From NCBI GenBank assembly GCA_900316525.1, contig ONDF01000003.1:1-64000 (forward strand): DNA of 64,000 nucleotides, in the 5' to 3' direction. Origin of the DNA: an uncultured Bacteroidales bacterium. GTDB taxonomy: Bacteria; Bacteroidota; Bacteroidia; Bacteroidales; UBA932. A model generated the notes under the pieces. It ran no database searches, was not told the origin of the DNA, and saw only the letters and a list, made by a program, of their open reading frames with translations. The translations under genes were made by a program, and so were the position numbers. Shown piece after piece: positions 33,781-43,378 of the stretch (position 1 is the first letter of the stretch; each line of letters begins with the position of its first letter).

Positions 33781-34545
33781 TTGCTCATCGACTCCCATAC
33801 CCATTTCTACGACGAATGGCTCCTGCCGGACGCCGACGCCGCCGTGGCGCGCGCCCTGGCCGCCGGGGTGGGCAAGATGGTCCAGGCCGACGTGGACAGC
33901 CGCGAGCGGGACGCCCTCTGGGCGGTCAACGACCGGTATCCCGGCGTGCTGTACCCGATGGTAGGCCTGTATCCCTGCTCGGTGGGCCCGGACTGGAAGG
34001 AGGAGATCGACAAGATGCTCCCCTACCGGGAACGGGGCGTCGTCGCCGTGGGCGAGATCGGCCTCGACTACCACGAAGGCGACGAGGACCGCGCCCTCCA
34101 GAAGGAGGCTCTCCGCGTCCAGCTGGAACTCGCCTCGCAGTGGGACCTTCCGGTCAATATCCACCTCCGGGACGCCTGGGGCGACCTTTTCACCATCCTC
34201 GAAGACTGCCGGCACCTGCACCTGCGGGGCATCCTGCACTGCTTCTCGGGCAGTTTCGAGGTCTATGAGCGCGCCCGCCGCTGCGGCAATTTCTCCGTGG
34301 GCATCGGCGGGGTCGTCACCTTCAAGAAAGCCTCGCTCGCGGAGACGGTGAAGCGCATTCCGCTCGAGCACATCGTCCTGGAAACCGACGCGCCCTATCT
34401 CGCGCCCGTCCCGCACCGCGGGCAGCGCAACGAGAGCGCCTTCCTTCCCCTGGTCGCCGCCAAGGTCGCCGAACTCAAGGGCCTTTCCTTCGAGGAGGTG
34501 GAAGCGGCCACCACCCACAACGCTGAAACCCTGTACAGGATATGA
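33781..34545 (+). CDS. TatD family metal-dependent deoxyribonuclease, TTG start
   Basis: 254 residues. Metal-binding motifs: DSHTHFYD at the N-terminus, VGEIGLDYH, NIHLRDA, HCFSGS and ETDAPYLAP. The family hydrolyses DNA 3' ends or related phosphoesters in the cytoplasm. The first possible start is TTG at 33781 giving MLIDSHTHFYDE; no ATG exists upstream in frame that would give a family-like N-terminus, so TTG (or the adjoining ATT) is used. It overlaps ansA by 4 bases. Confidence 0.9.
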   Translation: MLIDSHTHFYDEWLLPDADAAVARALAAGVGKMVQADVDSRERDALWAVNDRYPGVLYPMVGLYPCSVGPDWKEEIDKMLPYRERGVVAVGEIGLDYHEGDEDRALQKEALRVQLELASQWDLPVNIHLRDAWGDLFTILEDCRHLHLRGILHCFSGSFEVYERARRCGNFSVGIGGVVTFKKASLAETVKRIPLEHIVLETDAPYLAPVPHRGQRNESAFLPLVAAKVAELKGLSFEEVEAATTHNAETLYRI

Positions 34546-35573
34546 AAGCATCCTCCATCCTCATCATCTACACCGGCGGCACCATCGGCATGAAGCAGGA
34601 CCCGGTGGACCAGGCCCTGAAACCCTTCGACTTCAGCCAGATCGCCGAGGAGGTCCCCGAGCTGCGCAAGTTCGCCGTCCGGATCGACTCCTACACCTTC
34701 GACCCGCTCATCGACTCCTCTGACGTGGAACCGTCCCTCTGGGTGCGGCTCGCGCACCTGATCCGGGACCGGTACGACGACTACGACGGCTTCGTCATCC
34801 TGCACGGGACCGACACGATGGCCTATTCGGCCTCGGCCCTGAGTTTTATGCTGGAGGGACTCCGGAAACCCGTCATCTTCACTGGAAGCCAGCTGCCCAT
34901 CGGCGTACCCCGCACGGACGGAAAGGAAAACCTGATTTCGGCTGTGGAAATCGCCGCCGCGATGGACGAGGAGGGGCACCCGATGGTGCCGGAGGTGTCC
35001 ATCTACTTCGACTCCATCCTCATCCGGGGCAACCGGGCCACCAAGCTCAGCGCCGAAGCCTTCGACGCCTTCGCCTCCCCGGACTGCCCGCCCCTCGCCG
35101 AGGCCGGCATCCGGATCCGGTACAATACCCGTATCATCCGCTACCCGGCGGACTGGTCGCAGCCCCTGAAGGTCCACGACCGGCTGGACACCCGCGTGTC
35201 CATCCTCAAGATCCATCCGGGCATCACGCCCGAGGTCGTGACCGTGTTCCTGCTCGCGCCGGAGATCCGCGCGGTCATCCTGGAGACCTACGGATCGGGC
35301 AACGCCATCACCCGTCCCTGGTTCCTGTCGCTCGTCCGCACGGCCAGCCAGTCCAAGGTGGTCGTGAACGTAACCCAATGTAAATCAGGTACTGTCAACA
35401 TGGACCTGTACGCCACGGGCAAGACTCTGAAGATTGCCGGCGTGGTGTCGGGATACGACATCACCACCGAGGCCGCCCTCGGAAAACTGTTCGTCTTGCA
35501 GGGCCAGAGCGAGGATCCGGAGTGGGTCAAGAACCGCTTCGGAGAGGACCTGTTTGGCGAAATAAGCAAATAA
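34542..35573 (+). CDS. ansA: L-asparaginase, type I (AnsA-like)
   Basis: 343 residues, no signal peptide, so cytoplasmic. Nucleophile motif IIYTGGTIGM and second catalytic block VILHGTDTMAYSASAL are intact; GSQLPIGVPRTDGKENL is the following conserved loop. It converts asparagine to aspartate and ammonia. The ATG overlaps the tatD stop (ATGA), and it is the last gene of the pair. C-terminal GYDITTEAALGKL is typical of the bacterial type I enzyme. Confidence 0.93.
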   Translation: MKASSILIIYTGGTIGMKQDPVDQALKPFDFSQIAEEVPELRKFAVRIDSYTFDPLIDSSDVEPSLWVRLAHLIRDRYDDYDGFVILHGTDTMAYSASALSFMLEGLRKPVIFTGSQLPIGVPRTDGKENLISAVEIAAAMDEEGHPMVPEVSIYFDSILIRGNRATKLSAEAFDAFASPDCPPLAEAGIRIRYNTRIIRYPADWSQPLKVHDRLDTRVSILKIHPGITPEVVTVFLLAPEIRAVILETYGSGNAITRPWFLSLVRTASQSKVVVNVTQCKSGTVNMDLYATGKTLKIAGVVSGYDITTEAALGKLFVLQGQSEDPEWVKNRFGEDLFGEISK

Positions 35574-35691
35574 ATCCTTGTCATTTGAATATTTTTTGCT
35601 AAATTGCACGGACTTTTGAAGTATAGCACCTGACACTGAGAATTTATTAACTAACTCAATTCAATTTATAACTAACAACACAAAAACGATT

Positions 35692-36474
35692 ATGAAAAAG
35701 TTTTTCATGTTTTTGGCAGTTGCCGGTCTCATGACCTTCACTGCGAACATCGCTTCCGCCCAGGACGAGGCCGCCCCTGCTGCTACCGAGCAGGTCGCCG
35801 CTGACGAGCCGGTCACCGACCTTTTCGCCGGTTCCGGTGAGGAAGTTCCCCTCCACCAGGCCCTCAAGACCAAGTTCATCGAAGGTGGCGCCGGCTTCAT
35901 GAGCCTCGTGCTCATCTGCCTCATCCTCGGTCTCGCCCTCGCCATCGAGAGAATCCTGTATCTCTCCTTCTCCAAGACGAACACCACCAAGCTCCTCGAC
36001 AAGGTTGAGGCTGCGCTCAAGGAAGGTGGCGTCGAGAAGGCCAAGGAGGTCTGCCGCAACACCCGCGGCCCGGTCGCTTCCATCTTCTACCAGGGTCTCC
36101 TCCGTGCCGACCAGGGCGTCGATGTCGTCGAAAAGACCATCGTCTCCTACGGTTCCGTGCAGATGAGCCTCATGGAGAAGGGCCTCGGCTGGATCTCCCT
36201 GTTCATCGCCATCGCCCCGTCCCTCGGATTCCTTGGTACCGTTATCGGTATGATCCAGGCCTTCGACGCCATCCAGGCTGCCGGTGACATCTCCCCGAAC
36301 GTTGTTGCGGGTGGTATGAAGGTCGCTCTGATCACCACCGTCGGCGGTCTTATCGTCGCGGTCATCCTCCAGCTCTTCTACAACTACATCCTGTCCAAGA
36401 TCGACACCCTCACCATCGATATGGAGGACGCCTCCATCCGCTTCGTCGACACGATGGTCAAGTACAACAAGTAA
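35692..36474 (+). CDS. ExbB/TolQ/MotA-type proton channel subunit
   Basis: 260 residues. A signal-like N-terminus (FFMFLAVAGLMTFTANIASAQ) and a Glu/Ala-rich linker precede the three helices of the MotA/TolQ/ExbB fold: FMSLVLICLILGLALAIERILYL, WISLFIAIAPSLGFLGTVIGMI and MKVALITTVGGLIVAVILQLF. With ExbD proteins it uses the proton gradient to energise TonB or Tol at the outer membrane. A 118-base AT-rich leader precedes the gene. It is first in a four-gene operon with a membrane protein and two ExbD proteins. Confidence 0.9.
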   Translation: MKKFFMFLAVAGLMTFTANIASAQDEAAPAATEQVAADEPVTDLFAGSGEEVPLHQALKTKFIEGGAGFMSLVLICLILGLALAIERILYLSFSKTNTTKLLDKVEAALKEGGVEKAKEVCRNTRGPVASIFYQGLLRADQGVDVVEKTIVSYGSVQMSLMEKGLGWISLFIAIAPSLGFLGTVIGMIQAFDAIQAAGDISPNVVAGGMKVALITTVGGLIVAVILQLFYNYILSKIDTLTIDMEDASIRFVDTMVKYNK

Positions 36475-36504
36475 TTCATAACGAACCAGATAATCCAAGT
36501 AAAA

Positions 36505-36957
36505 ATGGAAAATCCGTTATACGCAAAAATTTTCAAATGGGTTAGCTGGGCGCTCCTGATCATCAGCGTCGGCCTCGCTGTCTGGGCATTCACCCGGTTC
36601 AATGGCAGCGGTGAGGACGGAGCTGTGAACACGCTCCTCGTCTGGGCCTACATCATGCTGGGCATCGCCCTCGTTGCGGTCCTCTGCGTGGGCCTGTACA
36701 TCTCCGCCACGACTGACCCCAAGAGCCTTGTGCGTATCGGTATCGGCCTTGGTGCCGCCGCGGTCCTGTGCCTGGTCGCCTACTTGCTGGCTTCCGGCGC
36801 TCCGGCCATCGGCTTCACCGGCGCGACTCCGCCTACCGCATCCGAACTCAAGCTCACTGATACCGTCCTGAACCTCACCCTGTTCCTTGGTGTCGGCGCT
36901 GTCGCCGCCATCATCGTCGGCGAGGTCATTTCCGCTATCCGCACTAAAAAAGCGTAA
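36505..36957 (+). CDS. Small four-helix membrane protein of the ExbB-ExbD operon
   Basis: 150 residues. Hydrophobic segments at about 14-30 (LLIISVGLAVWAF), 48-66 (WAYIMLGIALVAVLCVGLYI), 78-98 (IGLGAAAVLCLVAYLLASG) and 120-142 (LFLGVGAVAAIIVGEVISAI). It has no known catalytic motif. Its place between exbB and exbD is typical for Bacteroidota, where a similar unnamed membrane protein recurs. It is likely an accessory subunit of the proton-driven complex; this is inferred from position. Confidence 0.7.
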   Translation: MENPLYAKIFKWVSWALLIISVGLAVWAFTRFNGSGEDGAVNTLLVWAYIMLGIALVAVLCVGLYISATTDPKSLVRIGIGLGAAAVLCLVAYLLASGAPAIGFTGATPPTASELKLTDTVLNLTLFLGVGAVAAIIVGEVISAIRTKKA

Positions 36958-36960
36958 ATC

Positions 36961-37530
36961 ATGGCAAAGAAAACACCGGAAATCAACTCTAGCTCGACTG
37001 CGGACATCGCGTTCCTGCTGTTGTGCTACTTCCTGATGACCACCACGATGGGTGATCAGTCAGGTCTGCAGCGCCGTCTGCCTCCTATCCCTGATTCCAA
37101 GCAGGCCCAGGACCAGAAGGTGAACCGCCGTAACATCGTTATCGTGCGTATCAATTCTGCAGATAAGCTCTTTGCCGGTAACGAAGCCATGGATATCGCC
37201 TACTTGAAAGACAAGATGAAGGAGTTCCTTGCGAACCCGAACAACGACCCGAACCTCCCCGAAAAGGAGGAGAAGGAGATCGAGGGCAAGACCTACATGG
37301 TCTCCAAGGGCGTCATCTCCCTGCAGAACGACCGTGGTACCAGCTACCAGGCCTATCTCGCAGTGCAGAATGAGCTCGTGAAGGCCGTGAACGAACTCCG
37401 TGACGAATTCTCCATGCGCGAGTATGGAATGAAATTCGCCCGTCTTTCGGAAGCTCAGCAAGACGTCGTCAAGAAAGCCGTGCCTCAGAACATCTCCGAG
37501 GCCGAGCCGAAAGACACTGGTAAGAAATAA
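36961..37530 (+). CDS. ExbD/TolR family protein, first copy
   Basis: 189 residues. N-terminal STADIAFLLLCYFLMTTTM is the single ExbD/TolR helix with the proton-carrying Asp (D15) at its start, followed by a periplasmic domain of about 150 residues, longer than a standard ExbD and including an insertion (LANPNNDPNLPEKEEKEIEG). It starts 3 bases after the previous gene. It is paired with the second, shorter ExbD, a common Bacteroidota arrangement. Confidence 0.88.
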   Translation: MAKKTPEINSSSTADIAFLLLCYFLMTTTMGDQSGLQRRLPPIPDSKQAQDQKVNRRNIVIVRINSADKLFAGNEAMDIAYLKDKMKEFLANPNNDPNLPEKEEKEIEGKTYMVSKGVISLQNDRGTSYQAYLAVQNELVKAVNELRDEFSMREYGMKFARLSEAQQDVVKKAVPQNISEAEPKDTGKK

Positions 37531-37544
37531 TGGAGGATTGAATT

Positions 37545-38021
37545 ATGTCTAAATTCGGAGGTTCAAGAAACAACAAGAGCGTTCCCGGCATTTCCTCGGG
37601 TTCCCTCTCCGATATCGTGTTCATGCTCCTGTTCTTCTTCATGGTGACGACCCAGATGCGTGAGACGGAGAACAAGGTCATCGTCAAGCTGCCCGTGGCT
37701 TCCGAAGCCGCGAAGCTCGAGCGCAAGGACCTGTCCGCCAACATCAACATCGGCTCGCCTACCCGCCAGTATCAGGCCATGTACGGTACCGACGCCCGTA
37801 TCCAGCTGAACGATTCTTTCAAGACGATCGACGACATCCGCGACTTCATCGCTTCCGAGCGTGACGCCATGTCCGAGGCCGACCGTTCCATGATGACCGT
37901 CAACCTCCGCGTTGACGAGGACGTCAGAATGGGTATCGTGTCGGATGTCAAGCAGGAGCTGCGCCGCTGCTCCGCGCTGAAGATCATGTACGCTTCGAGA
38001 AAACCCGGCGGAGACAAATAA
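37545..38021 (+). CDS. ExbD/TolR family protein, second copy
   Basis: 158 residues. The helix SLSDIVFMLLFFFMVTTQM carries the conserved Asp, followed by a compact periplasmic domain ending VKQELRRCSALKIMYAS. It starts 14 bases after the first exbD. The terminator at 38043 closes the operon. The two ExbD proteins probably form a heteromer with the ExbB-type channel. Confidence 0.88.
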   Translation: MSKFGGSRNNKSVPGISSGSLSDIVFMLLFFFMVTTQMRETENKVIVKLPVASEAAKLERKDLSANINIGSPTRQYQAMYGTDARIQLNDSFKTIDDIRDFIASERDAMSEADRSMMTVNLRVDEDVRMGIVSDVKQELRRCSALKIMYASRKPGGDK

Positions 38022-38042
38022 TCCGCACGAGAATATTGCAAG

Positions 38043-38069
38043 AAAGCAGCCTTCCGGGGCTGCTTTTTT
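38043..38069 (+). terminator. Rho-independent terminator of the ExbB-ExbD operon
   Basis: AAAGCAGCC (38043-38051), six-base loop, GGCTGCTTT (38058-38066) and T to 38069. Confidence 0.85.
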
Positions 38070-38111
38070 GTTATCTTCCCCTGCGCAGTAGGCAAATAGG
38101 GTTTTTTTCCG

Positions 38112-38119
38112 TATATTTG
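38112..38119 (+). promoter_or_regulatory. Promoter -7 element TATATTTG for asnS
   Basis: TATATTTG, predicted leader about 18 nt to the ATG at 38142. An in-frame ATG at 38121 lies too close to the element to be used. Confidence 0.5.
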
Positions 38120-38141
38120 CATGATTTACAGGAATCCTATT

Positions 38142-39536
38142 ATGAAAAGAAGCAAGATCAAGGAACTGCTCGGGATGCAGCCGGGCGCGGAAGTGCTGGC
38201 CAAAGGTTGGGTCAGGACGAAAAGAGGCAACAGACAGGTCAAATTCATCGCCCTCAACGACGGTTCCACCATCAATAACATCCAGGTAGTCGCGAATGCG
38301 GAACTCTTTGATGAAGAGCTCTTCAAGCGCATCACCACCGGCGCCTCCCTCGCCGTGAAGGGCGAGCTCGTCGCCTCCATCGGCAGCGGCCAGGCCGTGG
38401 AAATCCAGGCCAAGGAAATCGAGGTCATCGGCGAATGCGACCCGATGCGCTTCCCGCTCCAGAAGAAGGACACCTCGCTGGAGTACCTCCGCAGCGTCGC
38501 GCACATGCGCCTCAGGACGAACACCTTCGGCGCCGTCCTCCGCATCCGTCACGCCATGGCCTTCGCCATCCACAAGTTCTTCAACGACAAGGGCTTCGTC
38601 TACCTGCACACCCCGCTCATCACCGAATCCGACGCGGAGGGCGCCGGCGACATGTTCCAGGTCACCACGATGGACCTCAAGAACATCCCGCTGGACAAGA
38701 AGGGCAATGTCGATTTCTCCAAGGACTTCTTCGGCAAGAAGACGAGCCTCACCGTGAGCGGCCAGCTCGAGGGCGAGCTCGGCGCCACCGCCGTGGGCGA
38801 GATCTACACCTTCGGCCCCACCTTCCGGGCGGAGAACTCCAACACCCCGCGCCACCTCGCGGAGTTCTGGATGATCGAGCCGGAAATGGCCTTCTACGAC
38901 ATCAATGACGACATGGAACTCGCCGAAGAGTTCGTGAAATATCTCGTCCAGTACGCCCTGGACCACTGCATGGACGACCTGCAGTTCCTCAACGACAAGT
39001 ATGACGACGGCCTGGTGGAGCGGCTCCGCAGCGTGCTGGGCATCGCCTTCCAGCGCGTCACCTACACGGAGGCCGTGGACATCCTCGAGAAGGCCGTCGC
39101 GAACGGCAAGCAGTTCGAGTACCCGGTCCACTGGGGCACCGACTTCCAGAGCGAGCACGAGCGCTACCTCGTGGAGCAGCACTTCGGCAAGCCGGTCATC
39201 CTGATCGACTTCCCCAAGGACATCAAGGCCTTCTACATGAAGCAGAACGAGGACGGCAAGACCGTCCGCGGCATGGACGTGCTCTTCCCGAAGATCGGCG
39301 AGATCATCGGCGGTTCCGAGCGCGAAGCGGACCTGCAGAAGCTCGAGACCCGCATCGACGAACTGGGCATGTCCCGCAAGAACCTCGAGTGGTACATCGA
39401 CACCCGCCGCTACGGCACCGTGCCGCACGCGGGCTTCGGCCTCGGCTTCGAGCGCCTGCTCCTCTTCGTCACCGGCATGGCCAACATCCGCGACGTCATC
39501 CCGTTCCCGCGCACGCCTAAGAACGCTGAGTTTTAA
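38142..39536 (+). CDS. asnS: Asparaginyl-tRNA synthetase
   Basis: 464 residues from the ATG at 38142 ([10 protein letters not shown]). OB-fold anticodon-binding domain about 12-110 ([26 protein letters not shown]), then class II core: [18 protein letters not shown] (motif 1 region), [22 protein letters not shown] (motif 2) and [15 protein letters not shown] (motif 3). HLAEFWM and the Asn-type catalytic signature separate it from AspRS. Complete and normal length. udk follows 27 bases later. Confidence 0.96.
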   Translation: MKRSKIKELLGMQPGAEVLAKGWVRTKRGNRQVKFIALNDGSTINNIQVVANAELFDEELFKRITTGASLAVKGELVASIGSGQAVEIQAKEIEVIGECDPMRFPLQKKDTSLEYLRSVAHMRLRTNTFGAVLRIRHAMAFAIHKFFNDKGFVYLHTPLITESDAEGAGDMFQVTTMDLKNIPLDKKGNVDFSKDFFGKKTSLTVSGQLEGELGATAVGEIYTFGPTFRAENSNTPRHLAEFWMIEPEMAFYDINDDMELAEEFVKYLVQYALDHCMDDLQFLNDKYDDGLVERLRSVLGIAFQRVTYTEAVDILEKAVANGKQFEYPVHWGTDFQSEHERYLVEQHFGKPVILIDFPKDIKAFYMKQNEDGKTVRGMDVLFPKIGEIIGGSEREADLQKLETRIDELGMSRKNLEWYIDTRRYGTVPHAGFGLGFERLLLFVTGMANIRDVIPFPRTPKNAEF

Positions 39537-39563
39537 CGGAAACCTACTAACTAACCACAGGAT

Positions 39564-40193
39564 ATGCTCGTCATCGGTATCGCCGGAGGTTCCGGCTCAG
39601 GCAAGACCACGGTCGTCAAGGCCATCACCCGCCAGCTGCAGGGCCGGGTGGTCGTCATCCCCCAGGATTCCTACTACAAGGATTCCAGCCACGTTCCCGT
39701 GGAGGAACGGAAGAACATCAACTTCGACCATCCCGACGCCATCGACTGGAAACTGATGTGCCAGCAGATCCGGGAGCTCAAGCAGGGCAAGACCATCCAG
39801 CAGCCGGTGTACTCCTACATCACCTGCTCCCGCTCCACCACGGAAACCGTGACCGTGGAGCCGGCCGAGGTGATCATCGTGGAGGGCATCCTCATCTTCA
39901 CCTGCAAGGAACTCCGGGACCAGCTGAACATCAAGATCTTCGTGGATGCCGACGACGACGACCGCGTCCTGCGGATCATCGTCCGCGACGTGGCCGAGCG
40001 CGGCCGTACCATCGACACCGCCATCGAGCACTACTGTGACACGGTGAAGCCGATGCACCTGCAGTTCATCGAACCTTCCAAGCGCTACGCCGACATCATC
40101 GTCCCGCAGGGCGGCCACAACCAGGTGGCGATCGACGTCCTCACCACGACGGTGGAGGAGGCGCTGGAGAAACGGAGCCGCCGCCACAAATGA
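39564..40193 (+). CDS. udk: Uridine kinase
   Basis: 209 residues. Walker A GIAGGSGSGKTT at the N-terminus; QDSYYKD, NFDHPDAIDWKLM and FVDADDDDRVLRIIVRDVAERGR are the expected uridine/cytidine kinase blocks. It phosphorylates uridine (and cytidine) in pyrimidine salvage. Complete. Its stop overlaps the next gene start by 4 bases. Confidence 0.95.
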   Translation: MLVIGIAGGSGSGKTTVVKAITRQLQGRVVVIPQDSYYKDSSHVPVEERKNINFDHPDAIDWKLMCQQIRELKQGKTIQQPVYSYITCSRSTTETVTVEPAEVIIVEGILIFTCKELRDQLNIKIFVDADDDDRVLRIIVRDVAERGRTIDTAIEHYCDTVKPMHLQFIEPSKRYADIIVPQGGHNQVAIDVLTTTVEEALEKRSRRHK

Positions 40194-40903
40194 AACTGAC
40201 CCCCGACCAGAAGGCAGGACTTTATATCACCGCGATCGTTCATCTCGCGGTGATTATCGTTTTGCTGCTTTGCCAGATCGGGTATTCCGTCCAGCGGGAG
40301 AACTCCTTCGTGCTGGACTTCACCAAACAGGAGGAACAGGAGCGCATCGAGAAGCAGGAAGAGCTCTCGCGCACGGCGCTCGCGCAGCTGGAAGACCTCC
40401 TTGCCGCCGCCCGCACGCAGCCCGTGCGGAACGTGACGGTGAACCGCTCCCAGCTCAAGGACGACCGCAACACCGACGCGGACCAGCTGTACCGCGACGC
40501 CGAACGCCTGGCGCAGGACCTCAAGGACGGCCAGCACCGGCAGCAGGACAATCCGGACGATTACGTCCAGGATCCCGTCACGCCGCCGTCCGATCCGAAA
40601 CCCCGCAAGCAGGAGACCTACAGCGGTCCTTCCGTGCTTTCCTGGTCCCTCGACGGCCGCAAGGCCTCCCGGCTTCCCATCCCCGCCTACCGCTGCGTCG
40701 GCGCGGGCGAAGTGACGGTCATCATCACCGTTAACAACCAAGGCACGGTCGTGGACGCCAAGGTCGACGACGGCGCCTCGTCCAAGGACGGCTGCCTGCG
40801 GAGCTTCGCCACCCGGGCCGCCCGCCTGTCGAAATTCAACGCCTCCGCGACCGCCCCCGCCCGTCAGATGGGGACGATCACGTATCTATTCATCGCGCAG
40901 TAG
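40190..40903 (+). CDS. TonB-like energy transducer protein
   Basis: 237 residues. A short cytoplasmic start, one transmembrane helix (YITAIVHLAVIIVLLLCQIGY), a long charged coiled region (KQEEQERIEKQEELSRTALAQLED), a Pro-rich segment (DPVTPPSDPKPRK) and a C-terminal domain (GAGEVTVIITVNNQGTVVDAKVDDGAS) resembling the TonB C-terminal fold. It lies away from the exbB operon but only 2 kb downstream on the same strand, so it may be its periplasm-spanning partner. It is translationally coupled to udk. Confidence 0.7.
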   Translation: MKLTPDQKAGLYITAIVHLAVIIVLLLCQIGYSVQRENSFVLDFTKQEEQERIEKQEELSRTALAQLEDLLAAARTQPVRNVTVNRSQLKDDRNTDADQLYRDAERLAQDLKDGQHRQQDNPDDYVQDPVTPPSDPKPRKQETYSGPSVLSWSLDGRKASRLPIPAYRCVGAGEVTVIITVNNQGTVVDAKVDDGASSKDGCLRSFATRAARLSKFNASATAPARQMGTITYLFIAQ

Positions 40904-40906
40904 GAA

Positions 40907-41569
40907 TTATTTCAGCGTTTCCAGCAGGAGCTTCTCCATCAGCTCGTAACCGGCCGCATTCGGGTGGACGGTGTCGCCGGAGTAGTCGGTCTTGATCTTG
41001 CCGTCGGGACCGGCGAGGACGCTGCCGTAGTCGATGTAGGTGACGCCGTGGCGCTCGCAGTAAGCCTTGAGGCGGGCGTTCAGGCTCAGCACTTTCTCAT
41101 AGGTGTCCGTGACCTCGGGCCGCCAGCGAAGGTTGTAGGAAGGAAGCACCGAGCAGATGACCGGGCGGATGCCGTTCTGCCAGCAGAGGTCGATCATCGA
41201 CAGGATATTGGCATAGGTCACATCCTCCACATACGGGTCGCCCATGTTCTGGGCGATGTCGTTGATGCCCGCGAGGAGAACCATCGTGGACGCGCCGATA
41301 TTGATCACGTCGGCCCGGAAGCGAAGGAGCATCTGGGCGGTTTCCTCCCCGCTGATGCCGCGGCCGACGAAGCCGGTGGACGCGAAGAACTCCGGACGCT
41401 GACGGGCCCAGCCGTCGGTGATGGAATCACCGTACAGGACCACGCGCGGGCCGCTGGCGGCGGGAAGCGCGGCATTGGCTTCCGCATACCGGTTCAGATG
41501 GACGATCTTCTGCGCGCCGGCCCCGAAACCCAGGGTCAGCAGCAGCGTCAAAAGAGCAAGCCTTTTCAT
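40907..41569 (-). CDS. Exported SGNH/GDSL hydrolase
   Basis: 220 residues with signal peptide (LALLTLLLTLGFGAGAQ). SGNH blocks: GDSITDGWA (catalytic Ser), GRGISGE (Gly), AGINDIAQN (Asn) and DTVHPNAAGY (Asp and His). The closest broad group is the acylhydrolase/lipase-type esterases acting on acetylated sugars or lipids; the substrate is not predictable. It starts 13 bases after recJ and is convergent with the TonB-like gene, 3 bases away. Confidence 0.88.
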   Translation of the reverse strand: MKRLALLTLLLTLGFGAGAQKIVHLNRYAEANAALPAASGPRVVLYGDSITDGWARQRPEFFASTGFVGRGISGEETAQMLLRFRADVINIGASTMVLLAGINDIAQNMGDPYVEDVTYANILSMIDLCWQNGIRPVICSVLPSYNLRWRPEVTDTYEKVLSLNARLKAYCERHGVTYIDYGSVLAGPDGKIKTDYSGDTVHPNAAGYELMEKLLLETLK

Positions 41570-41582
41570 ATTTCAGGATGGG

Positions 41583-43319
41583 TTAAATCAATTCGTCCCG
41601 CTCCCGCATATCCTTGAGCCGCAGCTGCAAGGTGGAGGAGCCGCGGTAGAAGTTCTCGACGATGGAGTAGCACACGTCGATGGGGTTGCCGGCCTTGATG
41701 TGGTCGTAGAAGTCGGCCATGTTGAAGCCGATGGCCGGGATCTGGCGGTAGGGCTGGGATTCCTGCATCAGGTCCAGCTTCAGGTGCACGCCGCCGGCGC
41801 CCACTTTCCGGCCGTTGCCGGCGTCGTAGACGTCCTCCGTGAGAAACACGGGGTTGGAGTTGCCGGGGCCGAAGGGCTGGAACTGCTTGAGGATGCGGAA
41901 GAACTTGGGAGTGATCTGCGAAAAGTCCAGGCGGGCGTCGATGTCCACCACCGGGGTGAGCTCCTGCTTGGTGATGTTGCCGGAGACGAAGCGGTTCATC
42001 CGCCGGCAGAACTCTTCCAGGTGCTCTTCCTTCATCGTCAGGCCGGCGGCGTAGACGTGGCCGCCGAAGTTCTCCAGCAGGTCCGCGCAGCTTTCGATGG
42101 AGGCGTACAGGTCGAAGCCGGCGACGCTGCGGGCGGAGCCGGTGATGAAGCCGTTGGACTTCGTGAGGACCACCGTGGGCTTGTAATAGGCCTCCACGAG
42201 GCGGGAGGCGACGATGCCCACGACGCCCTTGTTCCAGGTGGGATTGTAGACGATGGTCACGTTCTCCGTCTCCAGGGCGGTGCCGTTCTGGACCATCTCC
42301 AGGGCCTCCTGGGTGATTTCCCGGTCGATGTTCTTGCGCTCGTTGTTGTTGTCGTTGATCTTCTCGCCGATCTGGAAGGCGGAGCGGTCGTCCATCGCCG
42401 TGAGGAGCTCCACCGCGAGGCGGCCGGACTCCATGCGGCCGGCGGCGTTGATGCGCGGGCCGATCTTGAAGACGATGTCGTCGATGGTCACGTGACCGGG
42501 CTCCAGCTTCGCGAGGCTCAGCATCGCGAGGAGGCCCTTGCGGGGATTGTCGTTCAGCCGCTTGAGACCGAAGTGCGCGAGGACGCGGTTCTCCCCCACC
42601 ATGGACACGAGGTCGGAGGCGATGGACACCACCTGCAGGTCCAGCAGGGGTTCCAGGGTCTCGAAGTCGATGTTGTATTTCTGGGAATAGCCCTGGACGA
42701 ACTTGAAGCCGACGCCGCAGCCGCACAGGTCGTCGAAGGGGTAGTGGTCGTCCTCCCGCTTGGGGTCCAGCACCGCCACGGCGCCGGGGAGCTCGTCCTC
42801 CGGCAGGTGGTGGTCGCAGATGATCACGTCGATGCCCTTGCTGCGGGCGTATTCGACCTTTTCGATGGCCTTGATGCCGCAGTCCAGGGTGATGAGGAGG
42901 TTGATGCCGTTGTCCGAGGCCCAGTCCAGGCCCTTGTACGAGACACCGTAGCCCTCGTCATAGCGGTCGGGGATGTAGTATTCCACCCGCTTGGTGAAGC
43001 GGCGGACGAAGGAATAGACCAGGGCGACGGCCGTCGTGCCGTCCACGTCATAGTCGCCGTAAACCAGGATTTTCTGTCCCTTGGTGATGGCCTCGTGGAG
43101 CCGTTCCACGGCCTTGTCCATGTCCTTCATCAGGAACGGGTCGTGGAGGTCGTCCAGGCTGGGCCGGAAGAAGCGGCGGGCCTGCTCGAACGTTTCCACG
43201 CCACGCTGGACCAGCAGCTCCGCCAGAACCCGGTCCACGCCGAGCTCCGTCGCGAGTCGTCCCACCTTTTCCGGATCCCCGGATTCGTGGACAGTCCATT
43301 TACGTTCCGTGATGCCCAT
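41583..43319 (-). CDS. recJ: Single-stranded-DNA-specific exonuclease RecJ
   Basis: 578 residues. DHH-superfamily phosphoesterase: YGDYDVDGTTAVAL (motif I), DCGIKAIEKV, ICDHHLPEDELP (DHH motif), and the DHHA1 part with NVTIVYNPTWNKGVVGIVASRL and GGHVYAAGLTM. It degrades single-stranded DNA 5' to 3' in recombination and mismatch repair. Complete. Two TAnnTTTG elements lie 8 and 18 bases before the ATG. It leads a two-gene unit with the GDSL esterase. Confidence 0.94.
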   Translation of the reverse strand: MGITERKWTVHESGDPEKVGRLATELGVDRVLAELLVQRGVETFEQARRFFRPSLDDLHDPFLMKDMDKAVERLHEAITKGQKILVYGDYDVDGTTAVALVYSFVRRFTKRVEYYIPDRYDEGYGVSYKGLDWASDNGINLLITLDCGIKAIEKVEYARSKGIDVIICDHHLPEDELPGAVAVLDPKREDDHYPFDDLCGCGVGFKFVQGYSQKYNIDFETLEPLLDLQVVSIASDLVSMVGENRVLAHFGLKRLNDNPRKGLLAMLSLAKLEPGHVTIDDIVFKIGPRINAAGRMESGRLAVELLTAMDDRSAFQIGEKINDNNNERKNIDREITQEALEMVQNGTALETENVTIVYNPTWNKGVVGIVASRLVEAYYKPTVVLTKSNGFITGSARSVAGFDLYASIESCADLLENFGGHVYAAGLTMKEEHLEEFCRRMNRFVSGNITKQELTPVVDIDARLDFSQITPKFFRILKQFQPFGPGNSNPVFLTEDVYDAGNGRKVGAGGVHLKLDLMQESQPYRQIPAIGFNMADFYDHIKAGNPIDVCYSIVENFYRGSSTLQLRLKDMRERDELI

Positions 43320-43326
43320 AGTCGTA

Positions 43327-43344
43327 CAAAATTACGCAAATCTA
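43327..43344 (-). promoter_or_regulatory. Two overlapping -7 elements for recJ
   Basis: On the minus strand TAGATTTG (43344-43337) is followed two bases later by TAATTTTG (43334-43327). The first predicts a leader of about 13 nt, the second of about 4 nt. Confidence 0.45.
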
Positions 43345-43378
43345 TCGGCAAAAGCAAGAAAGAAACCGGGCGATTCGC

